Source: Sphingosinithalassobacter tenebrarum
GTDB taxonomy: Bacteria > Pseudomonadota > Alphaproteobacteria > Sphingomonadales > Sphingomonadaceae
Direction: 5' to 3'
Assembly (NCBI RefSeq): GCF_011057975.1
Contig: NZ_CP049109.1
Location: 2,635,001 to 2,699,000, forward strand
DNA length: 64,000 nucleotides
The stretch's first letter is position 1; every line of letters starts with the position of its first letter. This document shows positions 33,779-42,404 of this stretch, piece by piece. The notes under the pieces are model-generated. The model ran no database searches. It was not told the origin of the DNA and saw only the letters and a program-made list of their open reading frames with translations. The position numbers and the translations under genes are program-made.

Positions 33779-35236
33779 ATGCAGCAACATCCGCTTCGCC
33801 TTTATAACTCATTCAGTCGCTCGTTCGAGCGGTTCGAACCACTCGATCCTGCGGCAGGTGTGCGCGTCTATTCCTGCGGGCCGACGGTCTATTCCGATCC
33901 GCATCTGGGCAATCTGCGCGCCTATGTCTTCACCGATACGCTGAGCCGCGTGCTGCGGTGGAAGGGCTATGCGCTCACCCATGTTCTCAACATCACAGAT
34001 GTCGGTCACCTGACGTCCGACGCCGATGCCGGCGACGACAAGATGGAAGCCGCCGCCAAGGCGCGTGCGATGAGCGCATGGGATATCGCCGAACATTATA
34101 CCGGGGTGTTCAAACGCAACCTAGCCGATCTCAACATCGCACCGCCCACATACATGCCGACGGCAACGAGCTGCATCGACGAAATGCTCGATTTCGCGAA
34201 GAAGATCGCGCCCGACCATTGCTACGAGATCGCCAGCGGCCTCTATTTCGACAGCACGACCGTGCCTGACTACGGCAGGCTGGCCGGCGTGCGCGACGAC
34301 GCCGGCGAGGGCCGCATCGATCCGGTGGAGGGAAAGCGCCATCCCCAGGATTTCGCGATCTGGCGCAAGACGCCGCCCGGCGAGACGCGCCAGATGGAAT
34401 GGGATTCGCCCTGGGGCAAGGGCGCGCCGGGCTGGCATCTCGAATGTTCGGTGATGGGGCGCATGTATCTGGGCCTGCCGTTCGACATCCATACCGGCGG
34501 GATCGACCATCGCGAGATCCACCACGTCAATGAAATCGCCCAGAATCAGGCTTTCTGCGACTGCGCGGACAGCGGCGCACGCTTCTGGATGCACAATAAT
34601 TTCCTGGTCGACCGGTCGGGCAAGATGTCGAAGTCCAAGGGCGGCATCGCGACGCTGGACGGCCTGATCGCGCGCGGCGTGCATCCGCTCGCCTATCGCC
34701 TGATGTGCCTTTCGGCGCATTATCGCAGCGAGCTGGAATTCAGCACCGACAATCTGGCCGCCGCGCTCACGCGGTTGCAGCGGCTGGTGATTGCCGTGCG
34801 CAAGCATCTTCCCGATCCGGTGGAAGCAGTTGCCGACGGCGCGGCGCGGGCCGAGGGGCATCCCGCCGCGCGCTTCGTTGCCGCGCTCGACGAAGCGGTG
34901 TCGGACGATCTCAACACGCCCCGCGCCCTGCCCGCGCTCGAGGAACTGCTGGCGCAGAAGCGAATGCCCGCCGAAGCACGGATCGAGGCGCTGGCGGAAT
35001 TCGATGCCGTACTCGGGCTGAAGCTGCTGTCGCTGACGCGAAGCGACCTGCGTGTCCGCCCCGAAAGCGCCGGCCTGACCGCCGACGAAGTCGAGGCACG
35101 GCTCGCCGAACGCCGCGAAGCGCGCGCAGCAAAGGATTTTGCCCGTTCCGACGCGATCCGCGACGACCTCACCGCCGCGGGCATCGAAGTGATGGACGGC
35201 GATCCGATGGGCTGGGACTGGCGGCCCGAGCTATAG
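33779..35236 (+). CDS. cysS: Cysteine-tRNA ligase (CysS), divergent subtype
   Basis: Charges tRNA-Cys; 485 aa. The zinc Cys in YSCGPTVYSDPHLGNLRAY also marks the HIGH-type loop, and WHLECSVM and SGKMSKSKGG are present. Instead of the usual GGxDLxFPHHENEIAQ the zinc-binding loop reads HTGGIDHREIHHVNEIAQNQ, but the His and Glu ligands remain. This places it in a less common CysRS group. The C-terminal DALR-like helical domain is complete. tRNA-Cys lies 2.2 kb upstream. Confidence 0.94.
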   Translation: MQQHPLRLYNSFSRSFERFEPLDPAAGVRVYSCGPTVYSDPHLGNLRAYVFTDTLSRVLRWKGYALTHVLNITDVGHLTSDADAGDDKMEAAAKARAMSAWDIAEHYTGVFKRNLADLNIAPPTYMPTATSCIDEMLDFAKKIAPDHCYEIASGLYFDSTTVPDYGRLAGVRDDAGEGRIDPVEGKRHPQDFAIWRKTPPGETRQMEWDSPWGKGAPGWHLECSVMGRMYLGLPFDIHTGGIDHREIHHVNEIAQNQAFCDCADSGARFWMHNNFLVDRSGKMSKSKGGIATLDGLIARGVHPLAYRLMCLSAHYRSELEFSTDNLAAALTRLQRLVIAVRKHLPDPVEAVADGAARAEGHPAARFVAALDEAVSDDLNTPRALPALEELLAQKRMPAEARIEALAEFDAVLGLKLLSLTRSDLRVRPESAGLTADEVEARLAERREARAAKDFARSDAIRDDLTAAGIEVMDGDPMGWDWRPEL

Positions 35237-35329
35237 GCGCGGCGCTCGCCCCGACACTTACAGGAAACGTGAATTGTTGACCGGCGGCCGACCCCCTACA
35301 TGATCGGAAACGCTGGAGAATATGTCGCC

Positions 35330-35764
35330 ATGACCGAAGCCGCCGTTTCCGCGACCACGCCCTATGAGACAATCGGAGGCGAGCCGACGATCCGCGCGTT
35401 TTGTGCCCGCTTCTATGCGCTGATGGACGAATTGCCCGAAGCAAGGGCATGCCGCGCTGTGCATCCGCCTTCGACCGCGCGCGCCGAGGAGAAGCTCTAC
35501 GAATATCTCACCGGCTGGCTGGGCGGGCCGCCGCTCTACACCGACAAATACGGCCACCCCCGGCTTCGGATGCGGCACTTCCCGGCAGCGATCGGTGCCG
35601 AGGAAGTGACCGGCTGGCTGGCCTGTTTCCATAAGGCATGGGGCGAGATCGTTCCACCCTCTCCGGTGTCCGACGAGATCGTCGAACGCGTAGAATCGCT
35701 CGCCTGGCATATGCGCAACGACGAAATGCACCGCGGCGCCCCTTGCGGCGACGGCACTGCCTGA
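35330..35764 (+). CDS. Group II truncated haemoglobin
   Basis: A 144-aa 2-on-2 globin. TPYETIGGEPTIRAFCARFYALMDE is the usual group II start (split here: the helix B Tyr/Phe pair lies in ARFYAL), LYEYLTGWLGGPPLY covers helices C-E, and the proximal His is in RMRHFPAAIG, with the group II Trp in GWLACFHKAW. Probable role in oxygen or nitric oxide chemistry. ATG 35330 is favoured; an in-frame ATG at 35300 would add ten residues. On the same strand as cysS, 93 bp downstream. Confidence 0.9.
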   Translation: MTEAAVSATTPYETIGGEPTIRAFCARFYALMDELPEARACRAVHPPSTARAEEKLYEYLTGWLGGPPLYTDKYGHPRLRMRHFPAAIGAEEVTGWLACFHKAWGEIVPPSPVSDEIVERVESLAWHMRNDEMHRGAPCGDGTA

Positions 35765-35793
35765 CGCCCCGAATTGGTGCTATCGGGCAGGAC

Positions 35794-36729
35794 ATGAAAG
35801 CCGTCCTGCCCGCCCTCGCCCGCCCGCTTCTCGAACCCAAACTGCCCGATGGGCTTTCTCCGCACTGGTTTTCCATCCGCGAAGAGGCCGAGGCGATGGT
35901 GGTCGATGCCGACATCGCCTGGATCGACTTGCAGAATGCCCGGGCGAGCGGCGAGGTGCTGGCGCTTGGCAAGCAGCTCAAATGGGTGTCGACGCTGCGC
36001 GCGGGCGTCGACTTTCTCGACCTCGACCAGCTGAAGGCGCTGGGGGCGATCCTGACCAACGGCAATGGCATCAATGCCGAGGCAGTCGCCGAATATGCCA
36101 TGCTGGGTGTGCTCGCGGCAGCCAAGCGGTTCGACGAAGTCGTGCGGATGGCCGACAGGCACCAATGGACCGAAACCGCGCCGGGCCAGGTTGAACTTTA
36201 CGACAGCACGGCGCTGGTCATCGGCTATGGCACAATCGGCCGGATGATCGGCGACCGGCTGGCCGGGTTCGACGTCGCGGTGACTGGCGTCACCCGGTCG
36301 GGCCGCGACGGTACGCTGACTCCTGACCAGTGGCGCGAAAGGCTGAGCGAATATGACTGGGTGATCCTCGCGGCGCCCGCCACCGGCGAAACCGCCGCCA
36401 TGTTCGGCGCCGACGAATTCGCCGCGATGAAATCCTCGGCATGGATCGTCAATGTCGGGCGCGGCGACATGATCGATCAGGAGGCGCTCGTCGAAGCGCT
36501 GGAAAAGCGCCGCATCGCCGGCGCCTTTCTCGACACGGTGACGCCCGAGCCGCTGCCGCCCGAACATCCGTTGTGGGACGTGCCCAACTGCATCCATTCG
36601 ATGCATTTGTCGGGTCGCAGCCAGACACGGATGTTCCAGCGGGCAGCGGCACTGTTCCTCGAAAACTGCCACGCGTTCCTCAGCGGAACGCCGATGCGCA
36701 ATATCGTCGATCTCGACGCGGGCTATTGA
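35794..36729 (+). CDS. D-isomer-specific 2-hydroxyacid dehydrogenase
   Basis: A 311-aa NAD-dependent dehydrogenase. The Rossmann motif ALVIGYGTIGRMIG is central; catalytic Arg, Glu and His are seen in NVGRGDMID, TVTPEPLPPEHPLW and IHSMHLSG. Family members include phosphoglycerate and hydroxypyruvate dehydrogenases; this short form matches the generic group. ATG 35794 gives MKAVLPALARPLLEPKLPDG. Its 3' end overlaps by 7 bases the convergent membrane-protein gene. Confidence 0.92.
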   Translation: MKAVLPALARPLLEPKLPDGLSPHWFSIREEAEAMVVDADIAWIDLQNARASGEVLALGKQLKWVSTLRAGVDFLDLDQLKALGAILTNGNGINAEAVAEYAMLGVLAAAKRFDEVVRMADRHQWTETAPGQVELYDSTALVIGYGTIGRMIGDRLAGFDVAVTGVTRSGRDGTLTPDQWRERLSEYDWVILAAPATGETAAMFGADEFAAMKSSAWIVNVGRGDMIDQEALVEALEKRRIAGAFLDTVTPEPLPPEHPLWDVPNCIHSMHLSGRSQTRMFQRAAALFLENCHAFLSGTPMRNIVDLDAGY

Positions 36730-37262
36730 GCCGCACGCGCATAGAGCGCGGCGGCGGCCAGCCACAGTGCCGCGATCAGCCCGATCGCGACGAACACGGC
36801 GGTAACCTCACCGATCGCCAGCGCCATGCTGGCCAGCATCGCCACTCCCATCAGCGCGAGCGTGACCGCAAGGCCCTTTGCCCGAAAGCGCGCGAAACAA
36901 GCCCCCGCAAAACCTCCCCCAAGGATACCGAAAAAGATTAGATTCACGCCGTCATTTTCATTGCCGATTATGCCGACGGCGAGATTTGCCCAGACCATCA
37001 GAAATGCCGCACCCGCCGCGATCGCCGTCGCCGCGCGATAGGCGAGACTGCCCGACGCGCGTGCCGCCAGGTCCACCGTGCCGCAGGCAGCGCCGAGCAT
37101 CACCGCGAACACCGCGAAATCGAGCGGCCCCCAGTCCACCTCGCGCGTCACCAGCATCGCGACTGCCGGCGCCAGAAGCAGTGTAGCCGCTCCGCCCCAC
37201 ATCGCGACGCGCCACCATGCGACTTGCCCGCCGCTGCGATCAACTCCGTTTGCTGTCATCAT
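36723..37262 (-). CDS. Membrane protein of unknown function, divergent from a membrane-tethered regulator
   Basis: A 179-aa protein with about five or six hydrophobic segments (first: AMWGGAATLLLAPAVAML; last: FVAIGLIAALWLAAAALYA). No family recognised. GGAG stands 6 bases before ATG 37262. It shares an 86-bp divergent intergenic region with the winged-helix regulator gene and is therefore its most likely target (inference). Confidence 0.78.
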   Translation of the reverse strand: MMTANGVDRSGGQVAWWRVAMWGGAATLLLAPAVAMLVTREVDWGPLDFAVFAVMLGAACGTVDLAARASGSLAYRAATAIAAGAAFLMVWANLAVGIIGNENDGVNLIFFGILGGGFAGACFARFRAKGLAVTLALMGVAMLASMALAIGEVTAVFVAIGLIAALWLAAAALYARAAQ

Positions 37263-37348
37263 CTTACGCTCCTAGTGAAGAGAGGTGTCGGAGCTATTCC
37301 GGCGGCCGGGTGATCGGCATGAGCAAAATCTGAGGGTTCGCTGAAACG

Positions 37349-38371
37349 ATGACCGGGCGGCTTCAATTCGGGGATTTCACGCTCGATTGCGCCGATCGGC
37401 GGCTGACCCGCAACGGCGCGCCGGTGCCGCTCAACGCGCGCTATATGGACGCGCTGATCCTGATGGTCGGCGAGGCCGGCAAGCTGGTTTCCAAGGATCG
37501 CTTCCACGAGCAAGTGTGGCGCGGCGTGCCGGTGACCGATGAGGCGCTGACCCAGTGTATCCGCACGCTGCGGCGCCAGCTCGGCGACGATGCGGTGCGC
37601 CCGCGTTTCATCGAAACCGTACCAAAGCATGGCTATCGCTTCGTCGCCGAGGTGCGCGCTGCTGAACCCGGTCCCGCCGTCGCGGGGGAGGAGCCGATCT
37701 GGCGCGCGCCGTTGCGGCTGGCGCTGGGCGGCACGGCCGGCGCGGCGACCGCCGGACTGGTCGGCGGCATCCTGTTCGGCATCGTCGCGGCATCAGGCGG
37801 CGGAGGCGCGCTGTCCGCCTTTCTCGTGCTGCTGATCGCAACGCTGCTGATCGCCACCATAGGCGGCGCAGGCGTGGCGTTCGGCATTGCCGCACCCGAA
37901 CTGGCGGGCGAACGCGACAGCGGCTGGAGCATCCTGAGCGGCGCGGCGGGCGGCGTGATCGTCGGCGGCTTCGTGAAGTTGCTCGCGATGGACGGTTTCG
38001 CGCTGCTGCTCGGCCATGCCCCGGCACGCATGACCGGCGCCCCGGAAGGCGCGCTGCTCGGCGGCGCGGTGGGGCTAGGCTACTGGCTTGCCGCGCGCCG
38101 CGGGTTTTCCGTCCGGCGATCAGCCGGGGCGGCGGCGGTTTTCGGCGCGTGCGCCGGGCTGCTCGTGAATCTGCTGGGCGGCCAGCTGATGGCGGGAAGT
38201 CTCGACCTGCTCGCGCAGGCCATGCCCGGATCCCGGCTTCAGCTCGATGCGCTGGGAACGCCTTTCGGCGAAGCGGGGTTCGGCCCAGTTTCCCATGCCG
38301 TCACCACCGCCGCCGAGGGCGCGCTTCTGGCGGCGAGCATGGTCGCCGCCATGCGCATCACGCGCCGATGA
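37349..38371 (+). CDS. ToxR/CadC-like membrane-tethered winged-helix regulator
   Basis: A 340-aa one-component regulator. Residues about 3-100 form an OmpR-type winged helix (RLQFGDFTLDCADRRLTRNG, then DEALTQCIRTLRRQLGDD and IETVPKHGYRFVA). The rest is a set of about six Gly- and Ala-rich hydrophobic segments, so the DNA-binding domain is fixed to the membrane. Unlike CadC or ToxR there is no large periplasmic sensor domain, so sensing may occur within the membrane. Divergent from a membrane-protein gene; overlaps the next convergent gene by 14 bases. Confidence 0.88.
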   Translation: MTGRLQFGDFTLDCADRRLTRNGAPVPLNARYMDALILMVGEAGKLVSKDRFHEQVWRGVPVTDEALTQCIRTLRRQLGDDAVRPRFIETVPKHGYRFVAEVRAAEPGPAVAGEEPIWRAPLRLALGGTAGAATAGLVGGILFGIVAASGGGGALSAFLVLLIATLLIATIGGAGVAFGIAAPELAGERDSGWSILSGAAGGVIVGGFVKLLAMDGFALLLGHAPARMTGAPEGALLGGAVGLGYWLAARRGFSVRRSAGAAAVFGACAGLLVNLLGGQLMAGSLDLLAQAMPGSRLQLDALGTPFGEAGFGPVSHAVTTAAEGALLAASMVAAMRITRR

Positions 38372-39482
38372 TCTCCGGCAGCGCCGCGGCATAGCGGCGC
38401 ACATCCTCGATCCGGCCGGTCGAGGCGCGCGACCAGGTTTTCCACTTCCCATATGCCGGACGGATCATCACCCCGCGCTCGCGCATCGCCGCCTGCATCG
38501 CATCGGCATCCGGCACTTCGACATAGAGGAAATTGGTCTGGCTCGGCAGCGCGCGCAGGCCCGCCGCCGCCACTGCATCGAGCATGATGCCGCGCGCCTC
38601 GAGGATCTTGTCCTTCGAGAAATTGGTGAAGCCGGCATCATTGTAGGAAGCGACCGCCGCTGCAAGCCCCGCGGTATTGCCGCCGAAGCTCATTTCATAG
38701 CCGCGGATCGCATGGACATTTTCGGGCGTCGTCACGGCATAGCCGACGCGCAGCCCGGCCATGCCGTAGATCTTCGAGAAAGTGCGCGTGACGATCAGAT
38801 CGCACCCTTCCTTCACCAGATCGACGACGCTCGAATAGTCGGGCCGGTCGGTGAGTTCGATATAGGCTTCATCGATCAGCACCGTCGCCTTCTGGCTCAC
38901 ACGGCGCACGAACCCGCGCAGTTCCTCGCCATCGAGCACCATGCCGGTGGGATTGTTGGGGTTGCAGATCTGCACCAGCGCGACATCGTCGGTCACCGCC
39001 GCTTCCATCGCGGCCAGATCGACGCTCATGTCCGGCTTCAGCGGAACGCGTTTGACGTTCGCGCCCTTGGCCTGGGCGTAAAGCACCGTTGCATCCCAGA
39101 AGAGTTCGGGGCAGACGATCGCGCCCTTGTCCTTCATCGCCAGCGCCGCCGACATCAGGATTTCGGTCGACCCGCTGCCGATCGCGATATGGTCCATGCC
39201 GACGCCGAAGCGTTCGGACAGCATTTCCACCAGCCGGCGCGCGCCGCCATCGGCATAATAGCAGCCCTTGTCCGCCCAGCGTGTGATCGACTGCACCGCG
39301 CTGGGCGCGGGTCCATAGGGGTTTTCGTTGCGCGAAAGCAGCGCGACACCCGGCGCCGGGCCGAACAGCGGCGCATCCTGCGGCGCGGCGCCGAAACTTT
39401 CGGCGTAACAGGGGAAGGCGGCCATCCCCACACCCACTGACGCCGCCCCGAGCAGCCCGCGCCGCGAAACCTTCATTCCCAT
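38358..39482 (-). CDS. PLP-dependent aminotransferase (HisC-like) with Tat signal peptide
   Basis: A 374-aa fold-type I aminotransferase resembling histidinol-phosphate aminotransferase. PLP lysine lies in VTRTFSKIYGMAGLRVGYA, and NPNNPTGMVLDGEEL, IDEAYIELTD and ARNEN-like SRNENPYGPAPSA are family marks. The N-terminus MGMKVSRRGLLGAASVG then a hydrophobic stretch is a twin-arginine signal, so the folded enzyme should be exported with its cofactor. GGGGGA precedes ATG 39482. The open frame upstream is antisense to nothing but non-homologous. Substrate unknown; not a normal HisC. Confidence 0.88.
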   Translation of the reverse strand: MGMKVSRRGLLGAASVGVGMAAFPCYAESFGAAPQDAPLFGPAPGVALLSRNENPYGPAPSAVQSITRWADKGCYYADGGARRLVEMLSERFGVGMDHIAIGSGSTEILMSAALAMKDKGAIVCPELFWDATVLYAQAKGANVKRVPLKPDMSVDLAAMEAAVTDDVALVQICNPNNPTGMVLDGEELRGFVRRVSQKATVLIDEAYIELTDRPDYSSVVDLVKEGCDLIVTRTFSKIYGMAGLRVGYAVTTPENVHAIRGYEMSFGGNTAGLAAAVASYNDAGFTNFSKDKILEARGIMLDAVAAAGLRALPSQTNFLYVEVPDADAMQAAMRERGVMIRPAYGKWKTWSRASTGRIEDVRRYAAALPEIIGA

Positions 39483-39526
39483 CGCTTGTCCCCCAACAGT
39501 TCGAGTTTCCAGAATCAGGTCGATAT

Positions 39527-40348
39527 TCACCCCAGTCCGTTGCGGACCATCAATCCGCCGATGACGAGAAGATACACGCCGAATATCCGCCGCAGCAGCA
39601 CCGGGCTCAGCCAATGCGCCGCCGCTACGCCCCAGGGCGCCGAAAGCACCGACATCGCCATGATCGCCGCTGCCGCGGGAATGTTGACATAGCCCAGCGA
39701 TCCGACCGGAAGGCCGTGCGCGCCCCAGCCGGTCACGATGAAGCCCAGCGCGCCGGGGATGGCAATGATCGTTCCGACCCCGGAAGCCGTGGCGATGGCG
39801 CGATGGATCGACTTGCCGTGAAGCGTCATCACGATGATCGAGGGCGTCCCGCCGCCAATGCCCAGCAGCGATGAAAAGGCGCCGATCCCACCCGCGATTC
39901 CGATCCGCGCGACACCGCCCGGCATCGCTTCGGCGACTTGCCGTCCGGCGAGCAGGGGAAAGAGGAAATGCAGCCCCATCAGCAGCATCCCGGCCCCGAA
40001 AATCACCGTCAGCCCGTCGCCCGAAACCCAGGCCGCGAGCACCACGCCGATTCCTACGCCCAGTACGACCCAGGGCGCCCAGCTCCTGAGCAGCGCGAAA
40101 TCGACTGCGTCGCGTTTGGCATGGGAGGTTACCGAGCGGATCGACGTCGCCACGATCGTCGCCAGCGACGTGCCGACCGCAACATGCATCAATTCCGCCT
40201 TGCTCGCCCCCAGCAATGGCAGCACCGCGACCAATGCCGGAACAACCACGAAGCCCCCGCCGATTCCGAACAATCCGCCCGCGAAGCCCGCAGCCAGTCC
40301 GGCGGCGAGCATGGCGACCATCGGCACGATCCATTCGGAGAGGATCAT
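39527..40348 (-). CDS. TauE/SafE family sulfite/organosulfonate exporter-like permease
   Basis: A 273-aa inner-membrane protein with about eight hydrophobic segments. The GGLFGIGGGFVVVPALVAV and SSLLGIGGGTPSIIVM repeats are the paired GIGGG signatures of the TauE/SafE family. ATG 40348 starts at the first membrane segment. It lies 44 bp upstream of the Tat aminotransferase on the same strand. The 264 bp upstream, to the chemoreceptor gene's stop, show no gene. Confidence 0.9.
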   Translation of the reverse strand: MILSEWIVPMVAMLAAGLAAGFAGGLFGIGGGFVVVPALVAVLPLLGASKAELMHVAVGTSLATIVATSIRSVTSHAKRDAVDFALLRSWAPWVVLGVGIGVVLAAWVSGDGLTVIFGAGMLLMGLHFLFPLLAGRQVAEAMPGGVARIGIAGGIGAFSSLLGIGGGTPSIIVMTLHGKSIHRAIATASGVGTIIAIPGALGFIVTGWGAHGLPVGSLGYVNIPAAAAIMAMSVLSAPWGVAAAHWLSPVLLRRIFGVYLLVIGGLMVRNGLG

Positions 40349-40612
40349 CGGGCAGATGCCCGGGCGAAGGAAATGCCGGCCTGAAGATTGTCCGGCCGGA
40401 TCGGAAACATGCAACGCAGACGAACGGGCGTGGGCAAGCGACAACGCTCCCTGACGGAGTTACGACATCCCTCCTGCGCCCGCCGGTCCGGTTCCGCTTT
40501 GGCTCCCGCCGGCGTTGTGACGGCATGGTGCGGCCGTTGCCGCGCGGTTACAAGCCCCGGGAAATATAATTGCCGAACCGGATACGGTTTGTTGCGCGGA
40601 TGCGCAGCGTCG

Positions 40613-42196
40613 TCAGGCCGCGTTGAGCCGCTTCACGAAATCGTCGGAGGCGGTTTCGAGCATTCCCGCGGTACGGGCGAGTTCCGCCGCGGATTGCGAA
40701 ACCTGACTGGAAAGCAACGCAGTCCGGCGCGCGCCGCTAACGATGCCGTTCATTCGATCAGCGGCACTGGCTGTGCCGGCGGCCGCATCTCCCGCGCTGC
40801 CGTCGATCGCGCGGGCGGTCTCGCGCTGGTTGTCGACCGCGGTGCGGATCGCCGCTGCGGCATAGGACATTTGCGACACCATCGCAGCGATTTCGCCGAG
40901 GGCGCCGCGTGCTTCGTGGGCGCCCCCCTGCGCGCGTTGCGCGAGTGCCTGGATCTCTTCGGTCGCCCCGGAAGCCTGCCGGGCGAGTTGCTTGACTTCA
41001 TGCGCGACGACGGCGAACCCCTGCCCCGCCTCACCGGCCCGGGCGGCTTCGATCGTCGCGTTGAGCGCGAGCAGATTGGTGCGCGAGGCGATCTCGTGAA
41101 TCGATCCTGCAAAGCCGGCAATCGCCTGGGTATGCTGGCCGAGCGACGCCATCACCGTACTGCCGCTCTGGGAAAGCTCCCGCGCCTGTTCGGTCGCGTC
41201 CGCCTGTTGTTCGACGCTGCTCGCGATATGCGCGATCGAAGCACTGAGTTCGCGAATACGTGCCGCCAGCATGTCTGCGCCATCGGACGATTGCGCAATC
41301 ATCGCGGCGGTCTCGGCGGTTTCCCGGCTCGTCGCTTCGGCCACTTCGTTGAGCGAACCGGCGAAATGATCCAGTTCCTCGGAAGCGTTCTTCACCGCAT
41401 CCACCGCGTCGGCGACCAGCGCCTGGAAGGAGGAGACAAGCGCCATCATTTCGCTGCGCCGCACCTCCCCGTTACGGCGCTGTTCGCTTTCATAGCGACC
41501 GCGCGCTTCGGCTGCCGATGCCTGTGCTGCGCGCATCTCTATGACAGCCTGCTCGACTTCGCGCGCGCGCCGTTCGGCCTCGATCGCGAGTTCATCGGCC
41601 TGTCGGGCATTCTTGTCCGCCTCGAGGCGCATCCGCGCCTGCTGCGTGATCGCACCGCCCGCGACGATGGCCAATTGGCACAGCACCAGCCCGGTCAGGC
41701 CGATACCGGCAATGTGCACCAGCAACTCCACGAGGAGAAATCCGGGTTTGTATGCGATTGCGGGAAAGAAGGTGTAGGTGACGATCTGATAGGCGACAAC
41801 CGCAAGCGTCGAGAGTGCAACGGCGCGCCAGTCATAGAGGCGCACCATCGCACCGAGCCCCACCAGGAACAGCAAATGTACGCTTTCCTGAGCCCCGTGC
41901 CCTTCGAACATCGCGACGAACAACATCGTATAACCGACGCTGACCATCGCCAATATGGCTCGCAGCATGCGGCTGTCGCCGCGGCGGTGGAACAGGAATG
42001 TCGGAATTGCGCTCGCCGCTGCATAAATGACGACAAAGGGAATGACGTTCGCGCTGCCTATCCACAGACCGAGCACCAGCATCCAGAAGGTTCCCAGCCA
42101 CAGCCCCTGGATGAGCTGGTGGATGCCGCGAGCACGCAGCGTTGCAAGCGGTGTTGCTCCTTCGAGCGCCGCCTCCCCCGCGCCTCGTCTCACCAC
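40613..42196 (-). CDS. Methyl-accepting chemotaxis protein with a membrane sensor
   Basis: A 527-aa chemoreceptor. Residues about 20-180 hold about six membrane segments and no sizeable periplasmic domain; a coiled coil and the signalling domain follow. The hairpin tip is [20 protein letters not shown], followed by [18 protein letters not shown], the standard CheA/CheW contact. Start is unclear: GTG 42196 follows AAAAGG at 6 bases and is preferred over a TTG 30 bases upstream. No che or flagellar genes are nearby. Divergent from the HTH-DAHP synthase gene, 208 bp apart. Confidence 0.88.
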   Translation of the reverse strand: MVRRGAGEAALEGATPLATLRARGIHQLIQGLWLGTFWMLVLGLWIGSANVIPFVVIYAAASAIPTFLFHRRGDSRMLRAILAMVSVGYTMLFVAMFEGHGAQESVHLLFLVGLGAMVRLYDWRAVALSTLAVVAYQIVTYTFFPAIAYKPGFLLVELLVHIAGIGLTGLVLCQLAIVAGGAITQQARMRLEADKNARQADELAIEAERRAREVEQAVIEMRAAQASAAEARGRYESEQRRNGEVRRSEMMALVSSFQALVADAVDAVKNASEELDHFAGSLNEVAEATSRETAETAAMIAQSSDGADMLAARIRELSASIAHIASSVEQQADATEQARELSQSGSTVMASLGQHTQAIAGFAGSIHEIASRTNLLALNATIEAARAGEAGQGFAVVAHEVKQLARQASGATEEIQALAQRAQGGAHEARGALGEIAAMVSQMSYAAAAIRTAVDNQRETARAIDGSAGDAAAGTASAADRMNGIVSGARRTALLSSQVSQSAAELARTAGMLETASDDFVKRLNAA

Positions 42197-42351
42197 GGCA
42201 CGCCTTTTTTCTCGTTGTTTCCCCAAGTCATGAACCCATAATAGGAAAACATCCCTAGTATTTGGTAATCACGGCCCGGTTGTTCGTTACCCGATAAGAC
42301 CGGCACTGCGTCAGCGTCCGGGGCACCCTCGCTGGAGCCGCTTTCATCGAA

Positions 42352-42392
42352 TTACTCAAAAGGGGTTGCGCTGCTTTACCCCCTGCGAGTAA
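42352..42392. promoter_or_regulatory. Symmetric 41-bp dyad upstream of the HTH-DAHP synthase gene
   Basis: TTACTC-N4-GGGGT-N11-ACCCC-N4-GAGTAA with both arm pairs centred on base 42372: TTACTC 42352-42357 with GAGTAA 42387-42392, and GGGGT 42362-42366 with ACCCC 42378-42382. It ends 12 bases before ATG 42405. It may be an operator for a dimeric regulator or a 5'-leader hairpin. Confidence 0.55.
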
Positions 42393-42404
42393 AGCGCTCC
42401 TCCC

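Noticed and set aside
39483..40526. Long upstream extension of the aminotransferase frame
   Set aside because: It lies over the TauE/SafE gene in another frame on the same strand; the Tat signal and a GGGGGA site mark the true start at 39482.
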